61,284 nt of DNA from an uncultured Acidiferrobacteraceae bacterium (GTDB taxonomy: Bacteria > Pseudomonadota > Gammaproteobacteria > Acidiferrobacterales > SZUA-150). Location of the stretch: NCBI GenBank assembly GCA_913009895.1, contig CAJVXY010000017.1:1-61284 (forward strand). The letters run 5' to 3'. The notes beneath the pieces are model-generated. The model was not told the origin of the DNA and searched no databases. It was given only the letters and a program-made list of their open reading frames with translations. The translations under genes and the position numbers were made by a program. Positions 38,651 to 51,475 of this stretch are shown piece after piece; position 1 is the first letter of the stretch; the number at the start of each line of letters is the position of its first letter.

Positions 38651-39596
38651 AGGGCGTTGGTTTATTGTCAGGACGAGAATGGTAGCGACGGAATGTCCAC
38701 ATGTATTGATCGGGCACATCCCTGACATGTTTTTCAAGCTGCTCGCTTATTCTTTTGGCGTCATTATATTCGTTCCCTGATGGAAAATCTTCCAACGCGG
38801 GCTGGATTATTAATTCATATCTACCGCTGGCCAGGCGTTTTATATAAGCAGGCAATGCCACCGCATCACAAAGCTGTACCAGCTTCGCTGCGCCGGTAAT
38901 GGTTGCGGCTTCGGTACCCAGGAAAGGCACAAAAACTGATTTGTCGGGCCCATGGTCTTCGTCAGGTAAATAATAAAATCCGTAACCTGATTTAATAGAC
39001 CGTACCAATGAACGCAGGCCCGTACTCCGTAAAAAAAGCCGCGCACCAAACCGACTACGGCCGCGATGAATAAACCAGTCTACTAACTGATTCCGTGCCG
39101 GTTTAATTAGTCCAATCTGGGGAAAATAACGCGAAGTAATCACCCCGCCGAATTCAAGGGCAACAAAGTGGCCTGTTAATAAAATGACATGGCGACCCTG
39201 CTCATAGTGTTTTTTATAATTTTCTGATCCGGTAAGCCTGATAAATCGATCCAGGTATTTCGGACTTGCCCACCACAAAACCGGGATATCCAGCACCGTT
39301 TGCATAAATACCCGGAAGTGCGACCGGACAAGATGGTCCCGTTGGGCCTGGCTCCACTCGGGGAAAGCCAGTGAAATATTTGTTTTAACAATGGTGCGCC
39401 TTTTTTTATTGGCAAAATAAAATAAATCGCCCAGCAAAAATCCAAGCGCCGAAAATATCCGGCGCGGCACGTAAATACTTATTCTCAATACGGCCAGGCC
39501 AAGCCAGGTCAACCAGTAGCGGGGTAATAAAAATCGATATTCAAATTTCGGGTCGTAGGCACCCGTTGCCTGATGAGACATTTTGAGGTGTGACAT
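38619..39596 (-). CDS. LpxL/HtrB-family lipid A acyltransferase, copy 1 of 3
   Basis: 325 residues; a second ATG five codons in is an alternative start. It has the N-terminal anchor (YWLTWLGLAVLRISIYVP), the HX4E motif in LLTGHFVALEFGGV, GFYYLPDEDHGPDKSVFVPF, and DQYMWTFRRYHSRP. The tail is basic (PYERSKRHLQK). First transcribed of three tandem paralogues in one minus-strand operon; the upstream gap to the divergent methyltransferase is 189 bases and probably holds both promoters. Three copies in a row suggest different acyl positions or chain lengths, or condition-specific enzymes (inference). Confidence 0.92.
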   Translation of the reverse strand: MSHLKMSHQATGAYDPKFEYRFLLPRYWLTWLGLAVLRISIYVPRRIFSALGFLLGDLFYFANKKRRTIVKTNISLAFPEWSQAQRDHLVRSHFRVFMQTVLDIPVLWWASPKYLDRFIRLTGSENYKKHYEQGRHVILLTGHFVALEFGGVITSRYFPQIGLIKPARNQLVDWFIHRGRSRFGARLFLRSTGLRSLVRSIKSGYGFYYLPDEDHGPDKSVFVPFLGTEAATITGAAKLVQLCDAVALPAYIKRLASGRYELIIQPALEDFPSGNEYNDAKRISEQLEKHVRDVPDQYMWTFRRYHSRPDNKPTPYERSKRHLQK

Positions 39597-39785
39597 ATTA
39601 GCAGGTGCGCGTCAGCGACTGTTTCATGTGCTGATTATAACCGACATCACCCAGGCATCGGCCCGTTAAATTATCACAGCCTTTGCCAGTCCGCCCAAAC
39701 CGGGTTCGATCCGCCCATATAAATCCTTGCTAGGCAAAACCAGCCCGTGCCGTTAATATCCTTGCCCTGAATCAGGCACAAATTC

Positions 39786-40529
39786 ATGAAAAAAACCAAA
39801 CAAACACCAACACTGGCCTTCGGGGTTGAATCCTCGAATCGAAAATACCGGTTACGCCTGGCCCGTTATCGTTATCAAAGTGAAGCCCTGTCACAATTAC
39901 TCCCCGATGGCCCAAGCAAGGTACTTGATGCCGGTTGCGGAAGAGGCCGCCTGCCCCGTTACTGGGCCAAATGGGGCGCAGCGGCAAAACAACCCACTTT
40001 TACAGGTTTTGACCTGTTGCCGGAAAAATTAACCCTGTCCAAAGATAGTGCTTATGAAACCCTGGTTCAGCAAGACATTACCCAACCATGGCAATTTGAT
40101 GATGCCAGTTTTGATGCGGTCATTTGTGAACAAGTGCTGGAACACCTTGATGACCAGGCCCTTGCGTTCGCACTTGCTGAGATGCGCCGGGTACTCAAAC
40201 CCGGTGGGGCGGTATTGATTGGGACACCGGTTTTTAAACAAATCGAAGCGCTGTTTGTGCCCATTTTTTCACCCATCAATAAACTGCTCCATAAGCTTAA
40301 AGATGCCAATGACCCGGGTCATGAACAACATCTGACCCTAAACCAGCTCTCTAAAAACATAGAGAATGCCGGTTTTTCAGTGGACAAAGCGCGTGGTTTC
40401 AGGGTATTTACCTTGCCCAATAACTGGCTGGAAGATAGTTTGTGGTATTACGACTGGCAGCAAAACTTGGGCAAAAAACACCCTGGATGGTGTATTGAGG
40501 CCACTTTAACCGCTATAAAGCAAAAATAA
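39786..40529 (+). CDS. Class I SAM-dependent methyltransferase
   Basis: 247 residues. SAM motif I is VLDAGCGRG at 46-54, the acidic loop after beta-2 is GFDLLPEKL, and the motif IV region is FDAVICEQVLEHLDDQALA, followed by MRRVLKPGGAVLIGTP. This is a Methyltransf_11-type fold acting on a small molecule or lipid rather than DNA, judging from the absence of a DPPY/NPPY motif. The substrate is unknown. It lies upstream of metK on the same strand but 323 bases away, so linkage to the SAM cycle is only positional. Confidence 0.88.
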   Translation: MKKTKQTPTLAFGVESSNRKYRLRLARYRYQSEALSQLLPDGPSKVLDAGCGRGRLPRYWAKWGAAAKQPTFTGFDLLPEKLTLSKDSAYETLVQQDITQPWQFDDASFDAVICEQVLEHLDDQALAFALAEMRRVLKPGGAVLIGTPVFKQIEALFVPIFSPINKLLHKLKDANDPGHEQHLTLNQLSKNIENAGFSVDKARGFRVFTLPNNWLEDSLWYYDWQQNLGKKHPGWCIEATLTAIKQK

Positions 40530-40546
40530 TCCCACTTACTGATTAA

Positions 40547-40700
40547 TATTTATTATATATCGATACTATTTCCCATAATAGCAAATATAATCATATTATT
40601 CGGATAAAATTATAATATATAAATAATATGGGAAAATATTACAGAAATACCCAATATAATCCCTTTTAAAGGCGCTATTTCCTATAATAAACCTTGAAAA
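40547..40700 (+). promoter_or_regulatory. AT-rich leader block with inverted repeats upstream of metK
   Basis: The 323-base gap before metK has no ORF of note. Its first half is strikingly A/T-rich and carries TTTCCCATA near 40569-40577 and its inverse TATGGGAAA near 40627-40635, a second copy CTATTTCCTATAATA near 40675-40689, and the palindrome CCTTTTAAAGG near 40662-40672. These could form leader-RNA structure, be regulator sites or simply be a promoter region. No SAM riboswitch class and no convincing MetJ box were recognised here. Confidence 0.35.
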
Positions 40701-40852
40701 ATGAAATAAGTGGGGATTGTCTTTTATATAACTATTAACACTGTATTTTTCCCTGAATGGGCATATTCAAGGTGTTAAAAAGGGGTAAAATTGATTAAAC
40801 TGCGCGACCTGCTCCGGCATAGACATATTTTCCATATTTTAAGGTGTAAACA

Positions 40853-42040
40853 GTGACAGACAGTTTTCTTTTTACTTCCGAGTCGGTCTCGGAAGGTCAT
40901 CCTGATAAAGTCGCAGATCAAATATCTGACGCAATTCTTGACGCAATCCTTGATCAGGACAAACACTCCCGGGTGGCTTGTGAAACCATGGTCAATACAG
41001 GCATGGTGGTTATTTCCGGTGAAATCACCACCTCGGCCTGGGTCGATATGGCCGAGATTGTTCGCGGCACCATCAAACGCATTGGTTATGAAGCCTCCAT
41101 GGGTTTTGACTGGCAATCATGTGCGGTGCTGGTTGCCCTGGATAAACAATCACAGGATATCGCCCAGGGCGTCAATGAAGGCGAGGGCGTTGATTTGGAT
41201 CAGGGTGCCGGTGACCAGGGACTCATGTTTGGTTATGCAACTAACGAAGCGCCCAATCTCATGCCTCTACCCATTAGCCTGGCCCATCAACTGGTTCAAA
41301 AACAGGCAGAAGTTCGCAAAAGTGGCAAACTTACCTGGTTGCGCCCGGATGCCAAGTCCCAGGTGACCATACGGTATACCGATGGCAAACCTGTCGGCAT
41401 AGATGCGGTTGTTTTATCCACCCAGCATTCACCTGAAATTGAATACAAGCATCTCCAGGAAGCGGTCATGGAAGAGGTGATTAAACCTGTTCTACCTGCA
41501 GAATGGCTTGATAAAGATACAAAATATTTTATTAACCCAACCGGCCGTTTTGTGGTTGGCGGCCCGGTAGGTGATTGTGGCCTGACTGGACGCAAGATTA
41601 TTGTTGATACCTATGGTGGCATGGCCCGCCATGGTGGTGGCGCCTTCTCAGGCAAAGATCCCAGTAAGGTGGATCGCTCCGCAGCTTATGCCGGGCGTTA
41701 TGTGGCCAAAAATATTGTTGCCGCCGGCCTCGCTGAACGCTGTGAAATCCAGGTTTCCTATGCCATTGGGGTTGCCAAGCCCGTTTCCATTCATATAGAC
41801 ACCTTTGGTACCGGACACATTGCCGATAATAAAATCGCAGAACTGGTAAATGAACATTTTGACTTACGACCCAAGGCCATAATTCAGGATCTTGATTTAC
41901 TGCGGCCTATTTATGGACCAACCGCGGCCTATGGTCACTTTGGCAGGGAAAATGAGGGTTTTACCTGGGAAAAAACTGATAAAGCGGCTGCTCTAAAGGC
42001 TGCAATTGGTCTAAAATCGGTTAAAAGCGCAAAAGTTTAG
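40853..42040 (+). CDS. metK: S-adenosylmethionine synthetase
   Basis: Makes SAM from methionine and ATP. Starts at GTG 40853 with AAGGTG seven bases upstream; the 395 residues begin [23 protein letters not shown], the family start with the HPDK motif. Also visible are [15 protein letters not shown] (signature 1), [12 protein letters not shown] and the second signature [26 protein letters not shown] stretch (here ending in YAGRY). The gene is the first of the SAM-cycle set metK-ahcY-metF, with an SAH riboswitch between it and ahcY, so transcripts that start at metK would also pass through the riboswitch. Confidence 0.98.
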   Translation: MTDSFLFTSESVSEGHPDKVADQISDAILDAILDQDKHSRVACETMVNTGMVVISGEITTSAWVDMAEIVRGTIKRIGYEASMGFDWQSCAVLVALDKQSQDIAQGVNEGEGVDLDQGAGDQGLMFGYATNEAPNLMPLPISLAHQLVQKQAEVRKSGKLTWLRPDAKSQVTIRYTDGKPVGIDAVVLSTQHSPEIEYKHLQEAVMEEVIKPVLPAEWLDKDTKYFINPTGRFVVGGPVGDCGLTGRKIIVDTYGGMARHGGGAFSGKDPSKVDRSAAYAGRYVAKNIVAAGLAERCEIQVSYAIGVAKPVSIHIDTFGTGHIADNKIAELVNEHFDLRPKAIIQDLDLLRPIYGPTAAYGHFGRENEGFTWEKTDKAAALKAAIGLKSVKSAKV

Positions 42041-42091
42041 ATTATACCCGCCCTTTCTGCTTGGGGCTTTTTTAAACAGGCAGATAGTTTT

Positions 42092-42157
42092 TTGAGGAGC
42101 GTTGCGACAGCCCTGCTGCCAGGCTCGAAAAACTACTCAAGATCAACGACGCTCATA
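42092..42157 (+). promoter_or_regulatory. SAH riboswitch upstream of ahcY
   Basis: The 5' part GAGGAGCGTTGCGAC (42095-42109), the central CCAGGCTCG (42119-42127) and the 3' part CAACGACGCTCA (42144-42155) match the conserved blocks of the S-adenosylhomocysteine riboswitch. GAGCG (42097-42101) pairs with CGCTC (42150-42154) and TTG with CAA to make P1. The element ends 16 bases before the ahcY ATG, next to the ribosome-binding site, as known for this class. SAH binding is known to switch the downstream gene on. Confidence 0.93.
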
Positions 42158-42173
42158 CTATTGGAGATACAGT

Positions 42174-43595
42174 ATGAGTACGCCCGTTGAACAATTGAAT
42201 CCCGATTATAAAGTTGCCGATATGTCTCTTGCCGACTGGGGTCGCAAGGAAATATCCATTGCCGAAAGCGAAATGCCCGGCTTGATGGCGATTCGTGAAG
42301 AATTTAAAAAATCCAAGCCATTAAGCGGCGCCCGTATTACCGGCAGCCTGCACATGACCATCCAGACTGCGGTCTTGATTGAAGCCCTGGTTGATTTAGG
42401 CGCGGATGTTCGTTGGGCTTCGTGCAATATTTATTCAACCCAGGATCAGGCAGCAGCGGCCATTGCTGCTACTGGTGTACCGGTTTTTGCCTGGAAAGGT
42501 GAATCCCTGGAAGAATACTGGTGGTGTACTGAGCAAGCATTGACCTGGCCTGACGGCGGTGCGCCCAATATGATTCTCGATGATGGCGGTGATGCCACCA
42601 TGCTGGTTCACAAAGGCACCGAATTTGAAAAGGCCGGCAAGGTACCCGCACCTGAAGCCGATGCCTTTGAGGAATGGAAAGTGTTCCTGGGCCTGTGTGA
42701 GAACAGCCTGAAAAACAGCAAGGATAAATGGACCAAAATCGGCGCCAGCATTAAAGGCGTGACCGAAGAAACCACCACCGGGGTACATCGTTTATATCAA
42801 ATGGCTGAAAAGGGCGAGCTCCTGTTCCCGGCCATGAATGTGAATGACTCGGTCACTAAATCCAAATTCGATAACCTTTATGGTTGCCGCGAATCATTAC
42901 TCGATGGCATCAAGCGGGCAACCGACGTGATGATCGCCGGCAAAATCTGTGTCGTGTTAGGTTACGGCGATGTGGGCAAGGGTTGCGCCCAGGCATTTCG
43001 GGGTATGGGTGCCACTGTATGGGTGACCGAAATTGACCCTATTTGTGCCTTACAAGCCGCAATGGAAGGTTATCGCGTGGTTGATATGAATGATGCCTGC
43101 AAAGAGGGCAATATATTCGTGACCACCACAGGTAATGAAGGTGTGATTACTCATGACCATATGATTGCCATGAAAAATGAGTCAATTGTTTGTAACATTG
43201 GTCACTTCGATTCAGAAATTGAAATCGCCCAGATCGAAAAATACGAGTGGGATGAAATCAAGCCCCAGGTTGATCACGTGACCTTCCCCGATGGTAAAAA
43301 AATTATCATTCTCGCAAAAGGCCGACTGGTGAACCTGGGCTGCGCAACTGGTCACCCAAGCTTTGTGATGTCAGCATCTTTCACCAATCAGGTCATGGCC
43401 CAAATTGAGCTGTTTACCAAGCAAGGTGAGTACGATAATGGCGTCTTTATTTTACCGAAAATACTCGACGAAAAAGTTGCACACCTGCATTTGAAAAAGA
43501 TCGGCGCCAATCTTACAAGGCTCTCACAAAAACAGGCTGATTATATTAGCGTGCCTGTCGATGGTCCCTACAAACCGGATCATTATCGTTACTAA
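42174..43595 (+). CDS. ahcY: Adenosylhomocysteinase (SAH hydrolase)
   Basis: Splits S-adenosylhomocysteine into adenosine and homocysteine using tightly bound NAD. The start is ATG 42174 ([24 protein letters not shown]), with GGAG eight bases upstream; the frame runs further up to 42102, but that stretch is the riboswitch. 473 residues. Recognisable are [21 protein letters not shown], the NAD-binding [38 protein letters not shown], and the conserved C-terminus [10 protein letters not shown]. Expression should rise when SAH accumulates, via the riboswitch. Followed after 77 bases by metF. Confidence 0.98.
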   Translation: MSTPVEQLNPDYKVADMSLADWGRKEISIAESEMPGLMAIREEFKKSKPLSGARITGSLHMTIQTAVLIEALVDLGADVRWASCNIYSTQDQAAAAIAATGVPVFAWKGESLEEYWWCTEQALTWPDGGAPNMILDDGGDATMLVHKGTEFEKAGKVPAPEADAFEEWKVFLGLCENSLKNSKDKWTKIGASIKGVTEETTTGVHRLYQMAEKGELLFPAMNVNDSVTKSKFDNLYGCRESLLDGIKRATDVMIAGKICVVLGYGDVGKGCAQAFRGMGATVWVTEIDPICALQAAMEGYRVVDMNDACKEGNIFVTTTGNEGVITHDHMIAMKNESIVCNIGHFDSEIEIAQIEKYEWDEIKPQVDHVTFPDGKKIIILAKGRLVNLGCATGHPSFVMSASFTNQVMAQIELFTKQGEYDNGVFILPKILDEKVAHLHLKKIGANLTRLSQKQADYISVPVDGPYKPDHYRY

Positions 43596-43614
43596 AAGAG
43601 GCCAGGAACGGGTA

Positions 43615-43658
43615 TCGAGTAGCCAGGTAATAATCGTAACTAGCTACTCGTTACTCGA
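43615..43658. repeat. Palindromic repeat between ahcY and metF
   Basis: TCGAGTA (43615-43621) can pair with TACTCGA (43652-43658), and the overlapping CGAGTAGC (43616-43623) can instead pair with GCTACTCG (43643-43650). The two stems exclude each other. There is no T-run, so it does not look like an intrinsic terminator. It could be a small palindromic intergenic repeat or an attenuator-like structure. Confidence 0.4.
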
Positions 43659-43672
43659 GACTGTTGTAAAAA

Positions 43673-44542
43673 ATGGAATCTCAAAAAAAATTCGACAAAA
43701 GTTACAGTTGTGAGTTTTTTCCGCCAAAAACGGAAAAGGGCAGGGACAACTGGCGCGCGGCATTTAACGAGCTAAAGACAGTCAATCCTGCCTATTTTTC
43801 CTGTACCTATGGCGCCGGCGGCACAACCCAGGCGGGCACCTATGACACGGTCAAAGCGATCATGGATGGCGGTTTTCAGGCGGCGCCCCACATTACCTGT
43901 ATTGGTTCGACACCAGAAAAAATTAAACAGCTACTGGATGAATACATAAAACTGGGCATTACTCGTATTGTCGCGCTCCGTGGTGACTTACCGGCAGGGC
44001 AGGACAAGGCGGGCCACTTTCTGTTTGCCGACCAGCTCGTGGCCTTTATCCGGGAACAAACCGGGGATCATTTTAAAATTGAAATAGCGGCTTATCCCGA
44101 AAAACATCCTGAAGCGTCTTCCCTGGCCGATGACTTGTTAAATTTCAAGAAAAAGGTGGATGCGGGTGCGAACGCGGCCATTACCCAGTTCTTTTTCAGT
44201 GCCGAGGCCTATTTTCGTTTTGTTGATGATTGTGAATATCTGAATATAGACATTCCTGTTATCCCGGGTATCAACCCGATCACTAATTACAAACAATTGG
44301 CTGGTTTTTCTGAACGTTGCGGTGCCGAAATTCCCCGCTGGATCTGGACACGCCTGGAAGGTTATGGCGATGATCTCGACGCCATTCGCGCATTTGGTTA
44401 TGAGGTAACATTAAACCTTTGTAACGAATTACTGGAAGCGGGTGCACCTGGCCTGCATTTTTATACCCTCAACCGGGCCCAACCAACGGTTAAACTCTGG
44501 CAGGATTTAGGTCTGAATACTTATAGTAAAAATACTGAGTAA
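43673..44542 (+). CDS. metF: 5,10-methylenetetrahydrofolate reductase
   Basis: Reduces methylene-THF to methyl-THF, the methyl donor that regenerates methionine from homocysteine. 289 residues, single-domain bacterial MetF. Marks: SCEFFPPKTEKG with the catalytic Glu near residue 14, TYGAGGTTQ, HITCIGST, RIVALRGDLP, AYPEKHPEA, and TQFFFSAEAYFRF. With metK and ahcY it completes a cluster for the activated-methyl cycle; the methionine synthase gene itself is not in the window. Confidence 0.98.
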   Translation: MESQKKFDKSYSCEFFPPKTEKGRDNWRAAFNELKTVNPAYFSCTYGAGGTTQAGTYDTVKAIMDGGFQAAPHITCIGSTPEKIKQLLDEYIKLGITRIVALRGDLPAGQDKAGHFLFADQLVAFIREQTGDHFKIEIAAYPEKHPEASSLADDLLNFKKKVDAGANAAITQFFFSAEAYFRFVDDCEYLNIDIPVIPGINPITNYKQLAGFSERCGAEIPRWIWTRLEGYGDDLDAIRAFGYEVTLNLCNELLEAGAPGLHFYTLNRAQPTVKLWQDLGLNTYSKNTE

Positions 44543-45100
44543 CTGGATACCTGGTTGCTGAAAAAGAAATAGCATCTAAGATGAGGCCTTAAAATAATAG
44601 TAACTACTCACTTACGGCTATGCTAAATGCCAGTATCTTGCATGTTGGACTTTTGAGGGGTGTGTTGGCTTAGCTGGCCAGGATTATTATCAATAAGTCG
44701 TTTTTTATATTTACCCGGGGCTTGTTCCGCCATGGCTAAAAAAGGCCGTTGGAGAACTAGCTGACCAGGCCAATAATAACAACCAATCCGATGAGCGCTG
44801 AGACGAGATAAAACGTTCGATTAAAACCAAATTTTTCTACCATGACTGCCATCTCCCTGTGCTATTTATGCTGTTTTAATGAATCAGGATTTAATATGGT
44901 TATTTAAGCAAGGTTTGTGCCAACTTGTCTGTGAACCAATTCACAGATATTGAAGCCTGTAATTAAGACATCTGCGCCAGGTTCACTTAAACACGCAACA
45001 TTCACTGACCGGCACTCTGCCGTTGGACGGCACAATATCAGTTATATGTGTAAGAATTCGTCGTTATACTCAGCACTGAAAATAAGCCAGAAGGACGCTC
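44543..45100. other. 558-base intergenic region: one possible small gene and two hairpins
   Basis: Between metF and pip there is no ORF above 60 residues. The minus strand holds a possible 28-residue membrane peptide (listed separately). Two clean hairpins are present: TCTGTGAA/TTCACAGA around CCAA (44928-44947), and TGCCGT/ACGGCA around TGG (45018-45032), the latter about 70 bases ahead of pip. Neither has a T-run. The remainder shows nothing I can interpret. Confidence 0.5.
44757..44843 (-). CDS. Possible small membrane protein (28 residues)
   Basis: A minus-strand frame from ATG 44843 to TAG 44757-44759 encodes a charged head (MVEKFGFNRTFY) followed by one hydrophobic helix (LVSALIGLVVIIGLVS). 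AGGGAG lies about nine bases upstream, a good ribosome-binding site; another in-frame ATG at 44852 is too close to it. The layout (short polar head, one helix, immediate stop) is typical of bacterial small membrane proteins. No homologue was recognised, and a gene of this size in a gap can arise by chance. Confidence 0.45.
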   Translation of the reverse strand: MVEKFGFNRTFYLVSALIGLVVIIGLVS

Positions 45101-46054
45101 ATGCGCAGACTATACCCGGAAATTAGCCCGAATTTTCACGAAATGCTGGACGTAGGTGACGGCCACCAGATTTACTACGAGGAATCAGGTAACAATGATG
45201 GAATACCGGTAATATTCGTCCATGGCGGTCCCGGCGCCGGTTGCTCCCCCAGCCATCGTAAATTTTTCGACCCTGGCATTTACCGCATCATACTTTTCGA
45301 CCAAAGGGGTTGTGGTCGTTCCCGACCCCATGCAGGCCTCACCGAGAATACGACCCAGCATTTGGTTTCCGATATGGAAAAAATCAGGGAAGTACTGGGA
45401 ATCGAAAAATGGTTACTGTTTGGTGGTTCCTGGGGCTCCACCCTTAGCCTGGTTTATGCCCAAAGCCATCCCCAAAAAGTACTGGGGCTGATTTTACGTG
45501 GAATTTTCCTGTGTCGACCCCAGGAAATAAACTGGTTTTACCAGTCGGGTGCCAACAAAATTTTTCCGGATCATTGGCAGGAATTCATTCTGCCCATCCC
45601 GGAAAAGGAACGGTCGGACATGTTAACGGCCCATTATCTTCGGCTTACAGGTGATGATGACATCGCCCGTATGGCTTCGGCCAAGGCCTGGTCGGTGTGG
45701 GAGGGTCGCTGTTCAACACTTTTGCCAAAACAGTCGGTAATTGAATTTTTTAGCAATCCCCATACTGCCCTCAGTTTAGCCAGCATAGAAACCCATTATT
45801 TTAAAAATAACAGCTTCCTGGCACCTGACCAGATACTGGCAAATGTAGACAAACTGGAAGACATCCCCGGTGTGATAATCCAGGGCCGTTACGATTTGGT
45901 CTGCCCGATGGAAAGTGCCTGGGCGCTTAATCAGTTGTGGTCAATGTCAATACTTGAAATTATCCCTGATGCGGGTCACGCCGCCTTTGAAAAGGGCATT
46001 ATCAATGCCTTGATTCTGGCGACAGAAGATTTCGCTAAACGTCTGACGAATTAA
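45101..46054 (+). CDS. pip: Proline iminopeptidase
   Basis: Alpha/beta-hydrolase that removes N-terminal proline. 317 residues starting MRRLYPEISPNFHEMLDVGDG, the family start. Oxyanion region HGGPGAGCSP, DQRGCGRS, nucleophile S110 in LLFGGSWGS, then D265 (GRYDLVCPM) and H293 (PDAGHAAFE) complete the triad. The length and sequence fit the S33 family Pip group. It is 25 bases upstream of apaH and may share its transcript. Confidence 0.96.
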   Translation: MRRLYPEISPNFHEMLDVGDGHQIYYEESGNNDGIPVIFVHGGPGAGCSPSHRKFFDPGIYRIILFDQRGCGRSRPHAGLTENTTQHLVSDMEKIREVLGIEKWLLFGGSWGSTLSLVYAQSHPQKVLGLILRGIFLCRPQEINWFYQSGANKIFPDHWQEFILPIPEKERSDMLTAHYLRLTGDDDIARMASAKAWSVWEGRCSTLLPKQSVIEFFSNPHTALSLASIETHYFKNNSFLAPDQILANVDKLEDIPGVIIQGRYDLVCPMESAWALNQLWSMSILEIIPDAGHAAFEKGIINALILATEDFAKRLTN

Positions 46055-46079
46055 TCAATTAAATTATACAAACCCAAAT

Positions 46080-46934
46080 ATGGCAGTTTATGCAATAGGT
46101 GATATTCAAGGGTGTTTTACTGCCCTGCAGTCACTCCTGGAAAAAATTAAATTTGATTCTTCCGTGGACAAACTCTGGTTCACTGGCGACCTGGTCAATC
46201 GTGGGCCAGAATCCCTGGAAGCCCTTCGATTTGTTAAAGACCTGGGCGCAAGTGCAATCACGGTATTAGGCAATCATGACCTGCACCTGCTGGCCGTGGC
46301 CCATGGTTTAAAAAAACACAATAAACGGGACACGCTCAGTGCTGTTTTAGACGACCCGGATTGCGATAAATTGCTGCAATGGTTAACCAAACAGCCCCTG
46401 ATTCACCATGACCCGGCACTCAACGCCACCATGATACATGCGGGACTTTATCCTGGCTGGGATCTGGCGACAGCATTGGAGCTGGGTAAAGAGGTTGGGG
46501 CAATTCTTACCAGCAACGAGTTACCCGTTTTTCTGGAAAAAATGTATGGTAACCACCCGGCGTCCTGGTCAAACGAACTGACTGGCTGGGACCGTGCCCG
46601 GGTCATAACCAATTGTTTCACCCGGCTTCGGTATTGTGATGATAAGGGCCAGATGGATATGGCAGAAAAAGGCCCACCGGGCTCTCAGGCTGACGGACTC
46701 AACCCCTGGTATCATTATTTGCCGGATAATCATGATTTTGGTGATATTGTCTTTGGCCACTGGTCTACCCTGGCGGCCGGGAATATCGACGCCATTAAAC
46801 TGAAAAACCGTGTTTTTGCACTCGATACGGGCTGTTTATGGGGCGGGTTATTAACCGCATTACGACTGGACGGACCAGAAAAAACCTTGCATTCAGTTAC
46901 TTGTGCCGCTGCCCAAAACCCGTGGCCATTGTGA
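46080..46934 (+). CDS. apaH: Bis(5'-nucleosyl)-tetraphosphatase, symmetrical
   Basis: Hydrolyses diadenosine tetraphosphate to two ADP, and removes Np4 caps from RNA in E. coli. 284 residues. Metallophosphatase motifs: GDIQGCF (7-13), GDLVNRGPES (about 36-45), GNHDLHLLAVAHG, and HAGLYPGW. It is followed by apaG, the usual pairing, though the 111-base gap is larger than in E. coli. Confidence 0.97.
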   Translation: MAVYAIGDIQGCFTALQSLLEKIKFDSSVDKLWFTGDLVNRGPESLEALRFVKDLGASAITVLGNHDLHLLAVAHGLKKHNKRDTLSAVLDDPDCDKLLQWLTKQPLIHHDPALNATMIHAGLYPGWDLATALELGKEVGAILTSNELPVFLEKMYGNHPASWSNELTGWDRARVITNCFTRLRYCDDKGQMDMAEKGPPGSQADGLNPWYHYLPDNHDFGDIVFGHWSTLAAGNIDAIKLKNRVFALDTGCLWGGLLTALRLDGPEKTLHSVTCAAAQNPWPL

Positions 46935-47045
46935 ATTTTTTTATAAAAAGACGTCCAACTAATAACAAACTCGAAATATTTAACTTGAAAATCTTGTTCG
47001 CCGAGACCTGCCGGAGGATAATGGCGCCATATAACGGAAAAAATT

Positions 47046-47432
47046 ATGACTACAGAACAAGACAAACTGGATATTAATGTCGGTGTTAAAACCACCTACT
47101 TGCCTGATGAATCCTCGCCTGATGGGGGCCGTTACGTTTTTGCCTACACCGTCACGCTCACCAACCAGGGCGAATGTCCGGCAAAATTGATTACGCGGCA
47201 CTGGATAATTACTGATGCCAACAACCAGGTGCAGGAGGTACGGGGCGAAGGGGTTGTCGGTGAGCAGCCACACTTACAGCCCGGGGAAAGTTTTCAATAT
47301 ACCAGCGGCACCGTACTTGAGACCCCTTTTGGCACCATGGAAGGCAGTTATCAAATGATTACCGACGAAGGCTTCGAATTTGATGCCGTAATCCCGGTAT
47401 TTCGCCTGAATATACCGGGCACTTTGCACTAA
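47046..47432 (+). CDS. apaG: Co2+/Mg2+ efflux protein ApaG
   Basis: A 128-residue single-domain protein with a fibronectin-III-like fold. The conserved blocks are RYVFAYTVTLTNQGE, LITRHWIITDANNQVQEVRG, GVVGEQPHLQPGESFQYTSG and GTMEGSYQM. The family name comes from a corC-like cobalt phenotype in Salmonella, and the biochemical role is not settled. It follows apaH as in most gammaproteobacteria. Confidence 0.97.
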   Translation: MTTEQDKLDINVGVKTTYLPDESSPDGGRYVFAYTVTLTNQGECPAKLITRHWIITDANNQVQEVRGEGVVGEQPHLQPGESFQYTSGTVLETPFGTMEGSYQMITDEGFEFDAVIPVFRLNIPGTLH

Positions 47433-47523
47433 CGCTTAACCGGATTAGTTACCGAATTAATGAACTAAACCAGGGCGTTCTTTTCCAAGTAGTTAATCGT
47501 CCTTTATACAACAACCTAAACCC

Positions 47524-51386
<3,863 letters not shown>

Positions 51387-51475
51387 TTAGACCAAAATGG
51401 GGAAAGCAACTTTAGCATTTTTGGTAAAAATGATCAGAATTTTTTTAGCAAATTCAGCCACCATTTGTCGTTTAT

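Noticed and set aside
40700..40852. MetJ box or a SAM riboswitch before metK
   Set aside because: No AGACGTCT-like tandem sites, and no conserved SAM-riboswitch core could be recognised by eye.
42102..42173. ahcY starting at 42102
   Set aside because: This stretch is the SAH riboswitch; the ATG at 42174 has a proper ribosome-binding site and the family start.
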